Origin: Oxyruncus cristatus
Taxonomy: Eukaryota; Chordata; Aves; Passeriformes; Cotingidae
DNA: 64,000 bases
Reading direction: 5' to 3'
Assembly: GCA_013399855.1 (NCBI GenBank)
Contig: VXAY01000167.1
Span: forward strand, 1 to 64,000
Of the stretch, positions 1-10,784 are shown in pieces. The notes under the pieces are model-generated. The model saw only the letters and a program-made list of their open reading frames with translations. It was not told where the DNA came from and made no database searches. How positions within the stretch are numbered: the stretch's first letter is position 1; the number at the start of each line of letters is the position of its first letter. A program made the translations under genes and the position numbers.

Positions 1-544
1 AGTCACTGATGAGTTTAAAACACTCCTGGATAAGGAGGCAGCAACATGGAGAGATGGAAATCCCTTGTCTTCCCTACAAATCTGGATAAAATCAGCCAAA
101 CTACTGCAACAAAATAAGGGCAGAAGAAGTAGCCATAGTTGACATGCTAATAAAAAAGTCTCTTTGAGAATACAGATATCCAGCATACTTAAGAAAGCAC
201 TCCTGATAAACTAACAATACACTATATTTTACTTCTGTTGCTCTCCACATCTCAGAAAAAGAATTTTAAGACCTCATCCTACAACTCTCTAGAAGTAAGG
301 CACTGTCTTGGTACCACTGAGCTCCATCCAACAGGGCAAGAGAACATCACTTTTTCCTGAAACGCCCAAAGACTGCAGGGCAGAAACACAGCAGTGTCAC
401 AAGTGTCATATTTCAAATGCATATTTAAAAGTTTGACTATCCTGGAGCAAGGCCTGTCAGGAGGGTAATGCTACACTGAATTTTTCAGGACAGGCATTCA
501 AACATGCTGCATTCTCATAGAGAATCACAGCAGGATTTTGTAGT
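1..544. other. Unique AT-rich sequence left of the solo LTR
   Basis: I recognise no gene or repeat here. The stretch is ordinary AT-rich non-coding sequence that runs into the LTR. Its last bases (gtagt, 540-544) partly match the bases just after the LTR (gtaac, 1489-1493), which could be a decayed 5-bp target-site duplication. Confidence 0.6.
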
Positions 545-1000
545 TGTATCAGGTTTGTGTGGCCAGGTTTTGATAGCAGGGGGCCTACAAGGACAGCTTC
601 TGTGAGAAGCTGGTAGAAGCTTCCCCTGTGTCTGACAGAACCAATGTCAGCCGGTTCCAAGACACACCCGCCATTGGCCAAGGCTGAGCCCACCAGCAAT
701 AGTGGCAGCACCTCTGGGATAACAGAGTTAAGAAGGGAAGGAAAAAACCTGTGCAGTTGCAGCCAGATAGAGGAGGAAGAATGTCTGAAAGGGTCCTGCA
801 CCCTTTCAGGCACCAAAGTCAGTGAAGGAAGAAGGGGAGGTGGTGCTTCAAGTACCAGAGTAGAAATTTCCCTACATCCTATTGTGAAGACCATGGTAAG
901 GCAGGCTGTCCTTCTGCAGCACATGGAGGTCCATGGTGGAGCACATATCCATGGAGGACCCCATGCAAGAGCAGGCAGATGACAGAAGGTGGCTTCCCCT

Positions 1001-1112
1001 TGGAAGGGACCCACACTGGAGCACTTCATGAAGAACTGCACCCAGTGGGAAGAACTCATATTGGAGAAGTTCATGGAGGACTGTCTCCTGTGGGAGGGAT
1101 CCCACACTGGAG
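1001..1112 (+). repeat. 45-bp tandem repeat inside the LTR
   Basis: Two full units and part of a third begin near 1001, 1046 and 1091. Each opens with a tggga-like block followed by a cacactggag or catattggag block. A looser run of catgga/ccatgg boxes lies just upstream (890-965) and may be an older part of the same array. The period is a multiple of three, which is why this part stays open in several frames. Confidence 0.65.
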
Positions 1113-1305
1113 CTGGTGAAGAGTTGAAGGAGGAAGGGGCAACAATGTGTGATGAACTGAGTGCAACCTCCATTCCCCATCCACCTGCATCATTGCAGGG
1201 CAGTGAGTAGGTAGAGAAAATTAGGAATGCAGTTGAGCCCAGGAAGAAGGGTGAGGGTAAGATGTTCTTAAGATTTGGTTTTATTTCTTACTACCCTTCT
1301 CTGGT

Positions 1306-1311
1306 AATAAA
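1306..1311 (+). promoter_or_regulatory. Candidate polyadenylation signal of the LTR
   Basis: A canonical AATAAA lies about 180 bp before the LTR end, inside the most conserved block. In retroviral LTRs this hexamer directs 3'-end formation of the viral RNA. Whether this copy is still used cannot be told from sequence. Confidence 0.4.
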
Positions 1312-1488
1312 CTAATTTCCACAAGTGGAGTCTGTTTTGCCAGTTAAAGTAATCAGTGAGTGAACTCTCCCTGCCCTTATCCCAAACCATGAGCTTTTTA
1401 TTATGTTTTCTGTCCCTGATCCAGGTGGAGAGGGGTGTGACAGAGCAACTTGGTGGGCACCTGGTGTCCAGCCAAGGTCAACATCACA

Positions 1489-4400
1489 GTAACATGAGTA
1501 TCACTTGCGCAGTACACAGCAACACCTCCAAACTCCAAGGCAGTCCACAACATTGCTTATGATCATTAACAATGAGGAATCAGGATCTTTGTCTTTGTCC
1601 CACCTGAAAGTCCAATCATGATGTTCAACCCTTGCAAACCAAACTTGAGCCCGGCCTTAAGCAGCAAATAACCTATGGATTGACTTTTTTGTGTGTTACC
1701 TTACTCTACTGCACAAAAAAGTAGTAAACTATAGATTAATATGTTGCACTCAGTGAACCAGTCAAAAAGGTTTCTTCTGTCAATTACAAAAGATGCAATA
1801 CTCATTAACATAGACAACTTTTCATTTCCAATTAAAAAACATTGCTTAGGACTTCATGAGTTTTTCAACAAATATTAGGAATAAAAAAAATGCATATTAA
1901 GGTAATCTGCTAAGAGTACTTATGTTTTTCCAGGTGTTTAGTGTGATTGGAGTACTATGCATTTGCATAACTTTTGGATTTTCTAGACATTAAGAGAGAG
2001 GAAAACAGAAAGCGAAGCCTGTGATTTATCAAGTGGGTTTTCAGGAAGGAAGAGTAATTTGCCTTTACAAGCCATCTGTACAGTTCACCATGTAAATAAT
2101 TCTCTGTTCAAGACAACAGAATCATATTTTACTTGCGGGTTTAACATACACAGCACAGTCCCACCTCAGTTCTGTTCCACCACCAGAGGACTCATTAAGA
2201 ATTACCAATTAAAACAACAGCTACACTAGCAGGCAGAATAATGAAAGGACATTTACACCTTAAAAGCTTGTTTTCCTTCCTTTAATTTTCAGCTAATTTC
2301 AGTGAGAAGTGGTCAACATATTAGTATACAGTTTATGGATGTTTCTACCACAAGGCTTCTAGTGAAGACAAATTGTGATCACCTTCCTATGGCACCTCGC
2401 TAAATCTCCTGAGTCTTTATTTATTTATATGGAATTCATCACTGCAAAGTCTATGAGCACAAACAGATTAAATATGCTCCCTGCATACACCCAGGCTGCT
2501 GTCACTGACATTGCCCAGGAAAGCAACTGCAGATTCTATTTTCTCTTCTATCCCTTCAAACCTGAGCACAGCAGGGAAAGTGTGAACTGAGATTTCCTTC
2601 CTAAGCCACACTATTTACTGAGCGTCGATCACAGACCAACTGATGGATGCTTGACCTGTGGAGAACACACCAAAGCTTCAAACCTTTAATTTTTTTAACA
2701 TCTTGATACACAAAACCCCAAAAAGCTGCTTGGAAAAGAAAATTTTAGCTGAAAACAGTTCACTGTTTGTAAACTGCAAATAGATAGTTGGTTTTTTCCC
2801 TGAAATATAAAAATCTGCCTTCTCCTGTAATTTCCTTGGCATGGGTGCCCTCTACCAAAGCGCTTGTAATTTAGGCATTTCACTTTAATGGCCTGAGACT
2901 CAGCAGCATAGTTTCAATGCTGCCAACACAGGATCACTGTGACACAAACAGAGCAGCCCAGGAGATCATGAATCCATGGAGGGAAGAAGAAGAAAATATG
3001 ACTTTCCATGGAATTCTTCTGCACAGAGTATAAATTAGCATATTGATAAAGCAGTGGGGTCACAGACTCCTATCTATCATAGTTTTCTGTTACAGGGAAA
3101 TTCAAAGATACGTTGTTCCAAGTATGAAAAAATTGTCTTCTGTGGGCATTTAGTTTTCACAGATAAACACAAAAAATCTCATCCCTTTTAATAATCTGGC
3201 AAGAAATTGCTTAATAATTAGGTAGTGCGATTTATAGTTTAATAGCCTGTGGGATTTAGGGCTTCCACCTTCTCTGAGACTGTCACACCTGTGCCCTTTT
3301 AGCATTACATAGTAGCCTAGTGTTCTCATTAGAGTCCGGAGATTAATATTAATGAGACAGATTCTCACTGGAGGCACACTAGCTTACATGACATTAATTT
3401 AAATTTTATAGTGAATTAAATTTTACAGTGAGAATTTACCTTTATTACTATTATTTTTTTAAGAGCTTTGAGTTTCTTTCTCATCTCATCTCAAATGATA
3501 TCAGAAATAATTCAATCTTGATTAAAGCCAGGAGGGTAGTAATCAGAATATCAGAATTGATATTAAAAGGATATTTCCAAGTCTGTAATCCTTATCTCTT
3601 TGACAACAGATGAGTTAGTTTTGACTCAGGTACACAAGCCTTGAATAAGTAAATAATTCGTAAATACAGGGGTTGAGGAAGCATACTACTTAGGATTATC
3701 AGAATTCCTAATTCAGGTAGACTTGTAAGAGGATTGTGATTACACAGTAACATTATTTTTCCTGTTATCTGCGACAAGGAGATAAAATCTAGCTTTGCAG
3801 AATGGGTTTTCTGACTGTCTCATAAGGAAGGAATTATGATGCAACTCAAGATTTAAAATTTCAGTCGCTTTTCGGGGATTCTCCAAGAACTCAACATAAT
3901 ACAGCAAAATTTGATCTGCTGAGAAGAAAAATCCACTGCAGAATACCAGTGTGTTAATGATATACGTACAGTAATGCTTTGATTGCTGAATCCAAATATG
4001 TGGATCAAGTATACAGAGACATTTGAATACTGTCTCCTCTGCAAAACTGAGGTGTTCTTTTTCTTGAGGGTTGGGTGGGTTTTTAGTCACAGGATACACA
4101 AAGGCAGGCTTGCACAGCCCTATCAGATCTTCTACGAGTAACTCCCAAAATTTCTGGTCTATTTTAGTCTATTTGACAACAGAAGAGTGGTCTGGAAGAC
4201 ATCACATTTTAGCAAGTTATGGGAAAATTAGAGGCTGGGCAAAATGAGAAATATGAAAATTGTCCTCCTTTTAAGGAACATCAGCACACTGACCCAGTGC
4301 TCTGGCTGGACACAGGGCATGTTGCCTCTTATTTAGGTGATCTGGAAGAGACCTAGAATGCAATAAATGAAGCACAGAGCAGGTAAAGATCTAATTCTCA

Positions 4401-6230
4401 AAAATTTAAAAAAATAATAATAATTTTTTTAAAAAAAACCTTTTAAGAATTTTTTGCAGACAAAAGCTGAGCTTCCAGACAACATAACAAAATTTACGGG
4501 ACAGCTTAATTCTGCAGCTGTGCACTGACACTTCTGAAATACAGCAGCTCACTGTCCTACTGAAAGCTGTTCTAAGCTGAATTATTCTCAAAGCCAATAC
4601 ATCACAGGGTGATGCCAGCCTGGCATTTCCCAGATCCTTAATGTGCTCTACCATTTAGAAGAAGGAAAAAAAAAAAAAACAACACAAACAAAACAAAAGC
4701 ACAACACTAACTCAGAAAAATGCCTAAGCAGGCTCTGAGAACATTTCTCTTTCTATCTAAATAGAAAGTTCACTAAATTAGCTCCTTAACATAATTAAGG
4801 ATCCTGGATTTGGGGAAGACCTCAGCTAACTATAATTTGCATTTTTATTTATTTTTTAGTAATGATCCAAACTCAGTTCTTTCCTCCTGCATAGGCTTCT
4901 ATGCTTTGTAAAAATTAGAATATGTCAAACATATTTAAAGGCCTACAGTAATTTTGCAAAGCTTCATTATTGGCCAAAGGTGACAGGATACAGCAGCACA
5001 CATGGTACTTGCTCTGAATGCAGGTTATTGCACTACCAATGTAGCTATACTGGATTGTTTTGCATTATATGCCCCAGTGGAACCACAATGAAAAATTAGC
5101 TTTCCACATTACAAATTACCTTGTTCTCAGCTACAGCAGGTAATGACATTTCAAGGTGCACTTACAGCATAGGAGAGGAGGGAGGAAAAAAAAATTAGGT
5201 ATTTAGCCTGTATGCCTCACAAACTCGCTCTTTCCCTGTATTCCATGATAGCATTTGTAAATAATTCAGATTTGCTCTCTTACTTTGCAAAATAGTAAAA
5301 CTAAGATCTAAGAAGCAGTTTAAAGTTTTGTTCACTTCATATTTTACCGCACACACCAGAGAGGCTCACAGACAGCACAGCAGCTAGGGCCGGCTTCCCT
5401 TGGGGCATCCAGGAGAGTGCAAGGGGACACCAGGGGAGCCTGATCATAAGCTGCCAGCAGCAAGAGGTTTTGAAGAAGAACCTTCCAAAAAGCTACCCAC
5501 AGCCACATGAGAATTCTGTGCCTTCCAGGGACAGACCCAGGTCTGCCCAAGGGTGCAGGCACCATGCTCCCTTCTGCAGTCTGCCCCTGTCCCATGAAGC
5601 AACAGCCTAAGAGCAACCTGTAGCTGTCAACAAGGGCTAAATAAGCTTAATCCCCTTAACTCTTCTCTTGTAACCAACTATTATTTGTTGTATATCACTT
5701 TTATTATCACTGCTATTAAAAGCATTTTGCTTCAGACCATCTGAGTTTGAAATCCTTTTCAAGGGAAGTGGTCAAAGAGGGAGGCAGAAATCCCTGTTGT
5801 CCCTGCCTATGCACTGATCACACATCCTCCGTCTTGCACAGCAGAGCAAAGCAAAATCTTCCCAAAACTAGTGTACTTTTATCTCATATTCACTGCACTG
5901 AACATTCATATTCCAGCCATAATCCTTCATTACCTGCAACCCTTTTCTTCATAAATATTCTTAGATAGGATTTATACATACGTTAGTAAACGTGTTCCTG
6001 GTTACATAAAGAAGTGCAAAATTAACTATAATCCTCACAGCATCATCCATGCTTTTGTTTATTAATATGACTTCTGGTAGTTTAACATTCAGTCCTCACT
6101 TGTCTCAAAATACACAGCAGCCTAGAAGCTTTTTGTTTCTGAGACACTATAAAAGACACAGTAAAACATATTTGCAAAGTTTTTCTCTGTTAGAAAAAAA
6201 AACAAAACATTCTCATCCCTTTCTATTTCA
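1489..6230. other. Gene-free unique sequence with one GC-rich island
   Basis: This 4.7 kb is AT-rich and I recognise no gene in it. It contains an A-run with A/C-rich text (4666-4699), an imperfect direct repeat of a ttaaatttta-type unit near 3397-3432, and a more GC-rich patch at about 5345-5620 followed by AT-rich text. The patch stands out from its surroundings and may be an old, unrecognised repeat. Open frames of 60-120 codons occur but show no family features. Confidence 0.55.
4666..4699. repeat. A-run with A/C-rich simple sequence
   Basis: Fourteen consecutive A residues are followed by acaaac/caaaac repeats. Confidence 0.7.
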
Positions 6231-6933
6231 GGATGGGCAGAGAATGGATTGAGAGCACCCCTGAAGAGAAAGACTTGGGGGTGTTGGTTGACAAGAAGCT
6301 CAACATGACCTGGCAACCTGCAATTGCAGCCCAGAAAGTCAGCTGTGTCCTCGGCTGCATCGAAAGAAGTGTGGCCAGCAGGTTGAGGAAGGGGATTTTC
6401 CCTCTCTACTCTGCTCTTGTAAGACCCCACCTGGAGTACTGCAGCCAGCTCTGGGGCTCCCAACACAAGAAGGACATGGATCTGTTGGAGAGACCTCAGA
6501 GGAGGGCCAGAGAGATGTCAGAGAGCTGAAGCACCTATGAGGAGAAACTAAGAGAGTTGGGGTTGTTAAGCCTGGAGAAGAGAAGGCTCCAGGGGGACTT
6601 CAGCATCTTCCAATACCTAAAGGGGAACTATAGAAAGCTGGAGAGGGACTGTTTAAAAGGGCATGTAATGACAGGAGAAGGAGTAATGGCTTTACATGGA
6701 AAGAGGACTGGTTAAAATTAGACATTAGGAAGAAATTCTTTACTGTGAGAGAGATGAAACACTGGAACAGGTTGTCCAGAGAAGCTGCAGATGTCCTATC
6801 CCTGGTCAGTTTGGATGGAACTTTGAGCAACCTGGCCTAGGGGAAGGTATCCCTGCCCTTAGAATTGGGATTGGAACTAGATGATCTTTAAGGTCCCTTT
6901 CAACACAAAACATTTTATGATTTTATGATTTTA
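6231..6933 (+). mobile_element. CR1 LINE fragment, 5'-truncated, + strand
   Basis: The fragment holds the last part of CR1 ORF2 and the whole 3' end. The reading frame at 6233-6529 gives typical CR1 text (EKDLGVLVDKKLNM, then VRPHLEYCSQLWG). Next come the gttaagcctggagaagagaa block, the gaagaaattctttactgtga block and the ttggaactagatgatcttta block. The element ends in two copies of an 8-bp ATTTTATG-like unit (6912-6933), the usual CR1 3' tail in place of poly-A. Loss of the 5' part is normal for CR1, which rarely completes reverse transcription. The 5' boundary is an estimate. Confidence 0.93.
6233..6529 (+). pseudogene. CR1 ORF2 C-terminal remnant
   Basis: About 98 codons of the region C-terminal to the reverse-transcriptase domain of CR1 ORF2 stay open and end at a TGA after REMSES. 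Homology continues past this stop into the leucine/arginine-rich text typical of CR1 (gagttggggttgttaagcct and onward), so the frame is broken here. There is no catalytic core, so no active protein can be made. Confidence 0.85.
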
Positions 6934-7181
6934 ATTCTCCCATAGAAAAACCATTTGTCCACTTAAACAAAGGACAATTACTTATTCTTCACACTCATTT
7001 ACAATTTGATTGTGATGGCTCTAAGGAAACCTGAGGGATGAAATAAAAATATAATGCTTGTATTCAAGCATAAATTAAGGGTTTAGTCTTCCCATCAAGT
7101 GACAAGCTTTTGCATAATCAGGGAGATTCATCCTAAATTCACATTTTTATTTTGTCTAACCAACTCCCAGCTATAGTTCTT

Positions 7182-7260
7182 CAAACAAAACAATACAAAA
7201 ACACACACAAAATACACACACAAACAAAAAGCCCCACACAAGAAACCCCAACAAAACCAA
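7182..7260. repeat. A/C-rich low-complexity run with short (CA)n
   Basis: The run is almost purely A and C on the + strand, with short cacacaca segments and aaacaaa units. Confidence 0.7.
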
Positions 7261-8862
7261 TATGATTTTGGTACTCTGGTAAATAAACTAGAAAGTGCAT
7301 CCTCCTCTCAGGCTTGTTACACCCAAAGTCCCATACCATCCTCTCTTTAAAGATAAGGGGCAGACAGCTAGCCTTGTCTTTTGCCCACTTGTCACATACC
7401 ATGACTAAATTACCACATGGTAAATTTGTCTAAAACCCCTAGACCCAGACACTGCTGAAGGCTTTGTCTCCTCTACCCCCATGCTCTGAAGGCACAGAGG
7501 CTGAAGGAGCACAGCTCAGCACAGGAGTGGCACATTGCAAAAACAGCTGGGAAAGCATGGTGTAGTTGTGTAGGATGGGAGCAGGGAGGTTGGGATAACA
7601 AAGACAAGGTTAGCCAGTGTTATGGGATTAGCTATGACAGGAAATGAATGATAGAAAATAGGAGAAAAACAGAACTGCGCAAGCAGAAAAAAATTACTAA
7701 AATTCCAAAGACAGAATTAGGGGAACAAAAAAGTATCAGAAGCCTGAAAACAGACTGGGAAGAGAAAGAACACATAGCCTTCAACATTTTAATGTTGCAT
7801 TTGCATGTGAAAAGGGAAATGGGAGAGCACAAAGTATGAGACATATGAAGATGCAGAACAAAAAGACAATGGAGAAGAAAAAGCACAGCAGCAGTGAGAA
7901 AAAACCCAAAACCAACAGCTTCTAATGGCCACAGGTAGACAGGTTTAGAAGTTTCCTCCTTTAAAGAAAATACTGAGGCACCAAAAGCACTTTGCTTTGC
8001 ATGCTGACAGTAGTTTGGCACCAACATGGTATAAAATTACCAACTCTTAAAATATGCTGCAGTATCAATGGTAGCATTAAAAATGCACAAAGAGGCAGAT
8101 TCAGCAGTTTCCTTCCTGAATCCAGAGAAAAAACCCTTTTTGTCCCATATTTCCAAAACCCTGCAGCAGCTCCCTGGCCCCACAGAGCTCCAGAGGGCAC
8201 CCAGAAGCCAGGAAATACAAGTTTCTGTAAGCATGGACATGGCACCTCCACAACCAACAAGTCAATTAGAAAAGCTAGGGAAACCACCCAGGAGCTGACT
8301 TATACTAGCAGAGGAACTGGCAGTGTGGCCAACACTCTGTGGCATGAGCAAGCCACAGCAGATGTTTGTGCTCCAACACCTTGGACACTACACTTCTGAT
8401 CAGCAGAAAGTTTTCACTATTAAAAACAAAATAAATATATTTTACCCCAAAACCTTGATACTGGGTATATTTATGTTCAGAGTTGTAGACAGTTTTCTGT
8501 AACTACCTTAGAATAAATATTTTTTATCTTTTTTTTTTCCTTTAATTTTCCTTTCCTCCACTCTGCTTGTTCTCACAGAAAGCAGTATTTGCTTATAGAA
8601 AAATACAAATCAAACTTTTCATTCCAAGATTCTGGTAGCTGGGTAGGAATGAAGGCACTCAATGTTTGAAACAGGAAAAGAATCTGTAGGACTGGCCAAG
8701 TATAAATCAGGGAAGGGGAACCCAGGGTGGGCTGCAGTTTTGCTCTGGCATTTCACACCTCGCAGACAGCATGCTAATGGGCAGGGAATGAACTTACTTA
8801 ATGTGGCTGTGCTGATCCATCCTGCCTGTGACTCTGCTGTGGATGGGGCCAGGAGGTCAATA

Positions 8863-8881
8863 CTGCACTAGGGCAGTGCAG
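8863..8881. repeat. Small perfect hairpin
   Basis: The 7-bp arms ctgcact and agtgcag flank a 5-nt loop, and gcactagg recurs just after. It is too short to be called a microRNA or a terminator. Confidence 0.4.
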
Positions 8882-10550
8882 CACTAGGAACGATTTCTGC
8901 CATACCAAGACAAAGACTTTTAGAATACCTCCTAGTCGTTAAACAGACCATAAAGCAACATGGTTTACAGTTTCTGGCTTAGCATTACTGTGCACATTTC
9001 TAAAAGAAATTATGCTACATGCAACAGCCAAACTTATAAATCAAATCTTGGTAGTATTAACAAACGTAAGAAATTAAAATTTTTAAAAGCTCAGGAAATT
9101 GCAGCTGCTGGAAATTCAGACTTGTGGTTACAAAGAACCACAGACCTAATCCTGTCTGGAATTGAGGCTATAAGGAGAAAAACAGAATAAAAAAATATTT
9201 ATAGCATTGTTAAAAAAAGTCATTGTAATCTAACATACATTGAAACAACACTAAAACTTTCTCACAGTAATTTTTTTTTTTTGGAAATTAAATTGAAGGT
9301 ATTCAGACACTTTACCTAGTTTTCCTAATTTAGTATTTTCTGTGACTGACTCCAAAATTCTTAATTTCCAATTATCATTCTCACAGAACAACTGCACTGG
9401 TACCATTTTTTGCTCTTGGTATTCATCCTTCACTTCAATGACATTCTAAAGTGATTTTTTTCTTTAAAGATTTTATTTTTCTTTAAATAAACAGCCCATA
9501 TAAAGCATCTTCTCTTATATTTAAAAATTAAGAAATACTAGGAGCTTTTAACAGGTAAGTACTCAGGTTCCTTTTTTTGATCAATCCATATCTGTAAGTC
9601 TAAATCATATTAAATATTAAATGTAGCCATATTATTTAGCACTGATGTTTGTCTGAAACCATCAATTAACATTAATCTTGTTCAGCTACTCTACAGAGGA
9701 TCAATCCTTCAATTTGACTTTGGAAAAGAGGAGAGTTCAGGCTTGCAACAGAATTACACAAGACGGTTATCTCTTTGCCATAAATATAGTAAGGGCTAGA
9801 AACAGAACTCATAACTCTCAAAGGTTGATGAATGTCTCTTGGCATCACTGAAAATGTTAAACTTTCTTCACTTTTGACTAGTATTGCCCAGCCATAATAA
9901 AGAATTATGTTAACAGAGCTTTATTGAAACATATAGGAACCCACAAATGCACAGCAGCTGTTGCAGCATAACACTATCTAAATGTAAACAGCAATACTGT
10001 AATAAAAGAGAAAATGAAAGAGTTTGCAATGGCAGCCTCATTTAGGATTACAGATTACAGATCAGGCTGCTCATCAGGACTGCACAGTCTCACCATTCTG
10101 AGCTTCTGAGAGCAGACAGCTTTCAGCGTTGTGTTAAGCAAAAGTTATCCTATGATGCTGTTTTATCTTTTCTAATTTATCTAGGATAATGGCTCAACTG
10201 ATTCTGATGTTTGTCGTCTCCCGCCGATGGTCTCAGAAACAAAACCAACAAAAAACCTCTGAGAAAAACCTCAACTCTACCAACAACACAGCACCACAAA
10301 AGCTTTATAAGACTTTTCAGTTCTCCCTGAACCTGAGCAGCTGTATAGCAGCCTAGAAGGAAAAACCTTTACCAAAACAAATCAATAGATGTGAATAACA
10401 AATAAAATCATCTACATAGAATGATTGAACTGTACTGGTATGAATACACTTTCTTTTCCAAGCATAGAGGGCTCTTGTCAATCAACTTAAGATGACATTT
10501 CTCTATTGTGGTGCTCATGTCTATCTCACTACACAGTAAAAGCTTTTTAG

Positions 10551-10784
10551 ATCACAGAATCACAGAATTGTTAGGGTTGGAAGAGACATCTGGAGATCAT
10601 ATACTCAAACCCCCCTGCCAGGGCAGGGTCACCAAAAGCAGGTTACAAAGGAAGTCTTTTAGTCAGCCAGGGAGTCTGCCACCCTCAACATAAAGAATTT
10701 CTTCCTCATGTTAAGGTGAAACTTCTTGTGGTTTAGTTTATGGCCATTGCTCCTCGTCCTGTCACTGAGCACCACTGAAAAGAG
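10551..10784 (-). mobile_element. CR1 LINE fragment, - strand, internally deleted
   Basis: On the + strand the segment begins with the CR1 3' terminus in reverse (atcacagaatcacagaattg, then gggttggaagagacatctgg). It ends with the reversed tcctgtcactgagcaccact block. The part that normally sits between (a longer stretch reading roughly 'fast with age... caacctccctgggcagcctg') is largely missing: text jumps near 10655-10670. It appears to belong to a different CR1 group from the other seven copies, whose 3' ends read differently. Confidence 0.85.

Larger units (their letters stand above)
545..1488 (+). mobile_element. Solo LTR of an avian endogenous retrovirus
   Basis: The segment starts with TGT and ends with ACA. 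Its 3' part carries the text I know from an avian retroviral LTR: aagatttggttttatttct, then an AATAAA signal, then tctgttttgcca, and finally a stretch ending ggtgggcacctggtgtccag. The 5' part, with a gccaggttttgatagcaggg block and a gagaagctggtagaagctt block, fits the same LTR. The middle is more GC-rich than the surroundings and holds 45-bp tandem units. No gag, pol or env sequence follows, and no second LTR occurs in the window, so this is most simply a solo LTR left by recombination between two LTRs. Open frames of up to 238 codons cross it on both strands (457-1173 on -, 644-982 on +), but they are by-products of its GC-rich repeated text. I cannot place the exact family or ERV class from sequence alone. 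The boundaries are good to a few bases. Confidence 0.8.
6934..10550. other. Gene-free unique sequence
   Basis: I recognise no gene. The stretch includes an A/C-rich run (7182-7260), a T-rich run (about 8520-8560) and a mixed-composition block at 7980-8400 that is open on both strands (7992-8399 on +, 7961-8287 on -) without any family signature. A small perfect hairpin lies at 8863-8881. A 131-codon open frame on the - strand (7632-8027) is rich in Leu, Phe, Ser and Cys, as expected from reading A-rich DNA backwards. Confidence 0.55.

Noticed and set aside
457..1173. 238-codon open frame on the - strand
   Set aside because: It lies antisense across the solo LTR. Its length comes from the GC-rich tandem repeats there, and the translation has no family features.
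7632..8027. 131-codon hydrophobic frame on the - strand
   Set aside because: The + strand is A-rich here, so the opposite strand reads Leu/Phe/Ser. There is no family motif, and the adjacent frame on the other strand is open too.
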